Positions 61,980 through 64,000 of a DNA stretch of 64,000 bases are shown here, in pieces (position 1 is the stretch's first letter; each line of letters starts with the position of its first letter). Source of the stretch: UBA6623 sp965226435. GTDB taxonomy: Bacteria > Acidobacteriota > Terriglobia > Bryobacterales > UBA6623. The notes under the pieces are model-generated. The model had not been told where the DNA came from. It made no database searches and worked only from the letters and a program-made list of their open reading frames with translations. The position numbers and the translations under genes are program-made. The DNA lies in contig CBDDCY010000008.1 of assembly GCA_965226435.1 (NCBI GenBank), positions 248,001-312,000 on the forward strand, written 5' to 3'.

Positions 61980-63056
61980 ATGAGACGACCCTTCATACCT
62001 CTCGCTTCGCTGCTCGTGACGTGGGTCGTCGTGGAGGCGGTCGTGGTGCCGCTCGAGTTGCTGGTGCCGTCTGAGTTTCACGATCGCCACGCGACTCTCT
62101 TTGGCTTGTTTGAGCCGCACCCGGATTTAGGTTTTCGCGCTCGTCCGAAGCTACGAAATTTTCAAGTCAGTTGGCGAGACGATTCTCTCACTGGAACGTA
62201 TAGCACGGACGATTTCGGCTTCCGCAACGTAGGTCGTGATTACGCGGACAGCGAGATTTTCTTTGTCGGTGACTCGTTTACTTGGGGTGTGTGGGTTCCT
62301 CGTGAAGACACCTTTCCGGACCTGGTGGGCCGCGAGCTGGGCGTCGAAATTTCGAATCTCGGTCAAGAGAGCTACTACATCGAGCAGTATCACAAAGTGG
62401 CGCGCCGGGCTCTTCAATGGGGCCGGCCTCGTCGCGTTGTCGTCGGTTTGTTCGCCAACGACCTAACGGCGCCGATGAACGATGATGATTTCGCGAATTT
62501 CTACGAGCGGTTCGGCTGGAACCAATACCGCTCTTATCCTCTCTACAAGAAGACGTTTGTGTACCAGGCCGCCGGCTTTCTGGAGGGTCTGGTGGACCGA
62601 GTCGCGATCGCGGTCGGCGGTCGGTCGCCACCGCCGCCTTCCCATCTCGATCGTCGAAGCGACTCGGCGGGGATGGAGTTTTATCGCCAACTCGGCGTGC
62701 ATCCGAACTACTTCACACAGTCTTTCCACCTCGTGATGGAGCCTAAGTTCCGAACCCTGCTGGAGGAAATCATCGATCGAGACGTCGAGCCGGTTGTCTT
62801 TCTACTGCCCTCGAAAGAATCGGCGTACAAAGACGTCTATTCGCGGCTATTTCCGGGAGACTACTTGGACACGGAGGAAACAGCGTACCGCCGGTTGTGT
62901 GAAATCGCCAATGCGCTCTCAGTCACCTGCGTCGATCTAACACCGGCGTTTCGTGACCGCGGCCGAGCGGTGGATACATATTTTCACCGCGATCCGCACT
63001 GGAACCGCGAAGGCCACCGTCTGGCGGCCGAGGAAATCGTGAAGCACTTGCGCTGA
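61980..63056 (+). CDS. SGNH/GDSL-type hydrolase or O-acetyltransferase, membrane anchored
   Basis: 358 residues, one N-terminal TM (LASLLVTWVVVEAVVVPLELL). GDS motif in FFVGDSFTWGVW, block III-type LFANDL, and Asp/His pair DPHWNREGH. Similar to AlgJ/AlgX-like or DUF SGNH proteins of polysaccharide loci. A carbamoyltransferase and SxtJ gene follow in the opposite direction, in keeping with surface-glycan decoration. Confidence 0.82.
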   Translation: MRRPFIPLASLLVTWVVVEAVVVPLELLVPSEFHDRHATLFGLFEPHPDLGFRARPKLRNFQVSWRDDSLTGTYSTDDFGFRNVGRDYADSEIFFVGDSFTWGVWVPREDTFPDLVGRELGVEISNLGQESYYIEQYHKVARRALQWGRPRRVVVGLFANDLTAPMNDDDFANFYERFGWNQYRSYPLYKKTFVYQAAGFLEGLVDRVAIAVGGRSPPPPSHLDRRSDSAGMEFYRQLGVHPNYFTQSFHLVMEPKFRTLLEEIIDRDVEPVVFLLPSKESAYKDVYSRLFPGDYLDTEETAYRRLCEIANALSVTCVDLTPAFRDRGRAVDTYFHRDPHWNREGHRLAAEEIVKHLR

Positions 63057-63258
63057 GCCCACAGGCTGGATGGGACTAGAGCAAGGCTAGTGGGGCCACC
63101 GGCCGCGCCGGCTCGTTCAGGGGAGAAACTTGGTGAAGGGTTCGCCGGGACCGCGCCGCACGGCGGCGCGGCTCGGGTGGGTGAACGTCCGATCTATTGG
63201 TAGCAGTTGTGAATCTCCGGGCAGCGCGAAATTTGAAGTTTCAGGTTAGAGCAGCTGC

Positions 63259-63633
63259 TCAGAATAGCCGCTCGTACTGCTCGCGCGGCTGCCGCGTCTT
63301 GGCGCGGGGAATCCAGTAGCTGTCTTGCCGCGGTCCGCGGCGATGGAAGATGTCGCGCCCGAAAAGTCGCATCACGCAACCATAGGGAGTGATCACCAAG
63401 TAGAACATGAGTGAAAGCAATATGCGGCTGTTGATGTAGCCGAGCACTCCGGCGAAGGTCATCCAGCCCACGTAGAACTTCCGCGAAGCCCACGGCGACA
63501 ATAGACCGATCGCTATTAAGACGCCGCCGATGCCACCCGTCACCGATGTCACGGTGGGGCGGCCCTGCCAATAGTTCCAGCCGGCGATCAATAAAAACAC
63601 GCCGCCGACCATCAGGGTCGATTTCTTCTCCAT
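63259..63633 (-). CDS. SxtJ family membrane protein
   Basis: 124 residues from ATG 63633 (alternative ATG 63696). TM segments GGVFLLIAGWNYW, GGIGGVLIAIGLLSP and LGYINSRILLSLMFYLVITP. Family of unknown function usually next to carbamoyltransferases, as here. No DUF5989 gene is visible in the following 200 bp. Confidence 0.82.
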   Translation of the reverse strand: MEKKSTLMVGGVFLLIAGWNYWQGRPTVTSVTGGIGGVLIAIGLLSPWASRKFYVGWMTFAGVLGYINSRILLSLMFYLVITPYGCVMRLFGRDIFHRRGPRQDSYWIPRAKTRQPREQYERLF

Positions 63634-63652
63634 GCGCGGATCGCCGGGCAGG

Positions 63653-64000
63653 CTAGTCAAGTTGGAACTCCTCCTGCCAGGAGGTGTCTTCCTCAAAAAC
63701 GCCTTGGTCCTCTTTGTACAAGACGAAATCGTTCAGCACAAGCACGTCCATCTCGGTGCGCATGAAACAGCGATACGCGTCCTCGGGTGTGCAGACAATC
63801 GGCTCGCCGCGGACGTTAAACGAAGTATTCACGACCAACGGGCACCCGGTTAATCCCGCGAACTCGGCGATGAGGTCATAGTAGGGGCCGTTTTCTTCCT
63901 TGCGCACCGTTTGCACGCGCGCGGAATAGTCGACATGCGTGATGGCCGGGACCGTCGAACGCGGCACATTCAGCCTCTCGATTCCGAACAATTTCTCCTG
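63653..64000 (-). CDS. Carbamoyltransferase (NodU/HypF/TobZ-type), 3' part, cut by window edge
   Basis: About 115 C-terminal residues. It contains STVPAITHVDYSARVQTV, GCPLVVNTSFNVRGEP and EDAYRCFMRTEMDVLVL, the conserved end of the carbamoyltransferase C-domain that transfers carbamoyl from carbamoyl phosphate to hydroxyls of sugars or antibiotics. It precedes SxtJ on the same strand. Confidence 0.88.
   Translation of the reverse strand, partial: QEKLFGIERLNVPRSTVPAITHVDYSARVQTVRKEENGPYYDLIAEFAGLTGCPLVVNTSFNVRGEPIVCTPEDAYRCFMRTEMDVLVLNDFVLYKEDQGVFEEDTSWQEEFQLD

Noticed and set aside
1..64000. CRISPR arrays, rRNA, tRNA, integron attC
   Set aside because: I looked for spaced direct repeats and conserved RNA motifs and found none that hold.

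Overview
The window is a high-G+C bacterial chromosome segment, most likely from an Acidobacteriota-type organism. The evidence is indirect: two winged-helix/Ser-Thr-kinase/PD40 propeller proteins, a secreted 279-residue protein of a type I associate with Acidobacteria, a truncated HExxH protease of a similar type, and many single-gene housekeeping loci. I see no tRNA, rRNA or CRISPR array. Most genes begin with ATG or GTG and have a weak to moderate Shine-Dalgarno site.

Layout. 1-850: 5' part of an M61 aminopeptidase gene (minus strand). 1116-16138: a surface-polysaccharide/nonulosonic-acid locus on the plus strand (Wza-like export protein, Wzc-like tyrosine kinase, WbaP-type priming transferase, NeuB-like synthase, SpsF-like cytidylyltransferase, class IV aminotransferase, sugar isomerase, two SDRs, a sialyltransferase-like protein, three methyltransferases). 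16220-17312: IS630-type element, copy 1. 17508-33147: two paralogous kinase loci in the same orientation enclosing an outer-membrane-sorting-like protein, an FtsX permease, a PlsC acyltransferase, a PQQ-type propeller protein and a PHP-like secreted protein. 33388-40486: truncated protease, ROK kinase, HAD hydrolase, Gfo/Idh/MocA oxidoreductase, a frameshifted YtxG/DUF948 gene with YtxH, orphan nuoB and a PilZ-J-domain protein. 41231-42323: IS630 copy 2 in inverted orientation. 42430-52630: bifunctional nuclease, MiaB, VKOR-DsbA fusion, a sugar-acid set (2-hydroxyacid dehydrogenase, isomerase, KduD), a DUF433/DUF5615 toxin-antitoxin pair, a 2OG-Fe(II) oxygenase and a queuosine-precursor transporter. 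52843-60431: a secreted tail-fibre-like protein and a WD40 Ser/Thr kinase split by a transposon. 60497-64000: an MA-type metallopeptidase, an SGNH hydrolase, SxtJ and a partial carbamoyltransferase.

The most interesting element is at 57428-59915. It is a complete 2488-bp IS1595-type transposon with 23-bp imperfect terminal inverted repeats and a perfect 8-bp target duplication. Besides its ISXO2-like transposase it carries, in one overlapping operon, a single polypeptide fusing a C5-cytosine DNA methyltransferase to a helix-turn-helix-like linker and an HNH nuclease, and then a 76-residue protein whose stop codon lies inside the terminal repeat. Its insertion split the WD40 propeller of a protein kinase gene; removing the element plus one target copy restores the reading frame exactly.

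Other signs of genome fluidity are the two IS630 copies (about 1093 bp each, a single difference noticed) with a canonical A8 slippery site, a chimaeric kinase locus where the kinase segment appears to have been replaced together with its promoter, and a short dispersed repeat that forms the 3' end of the cytidylyltransferase gene.
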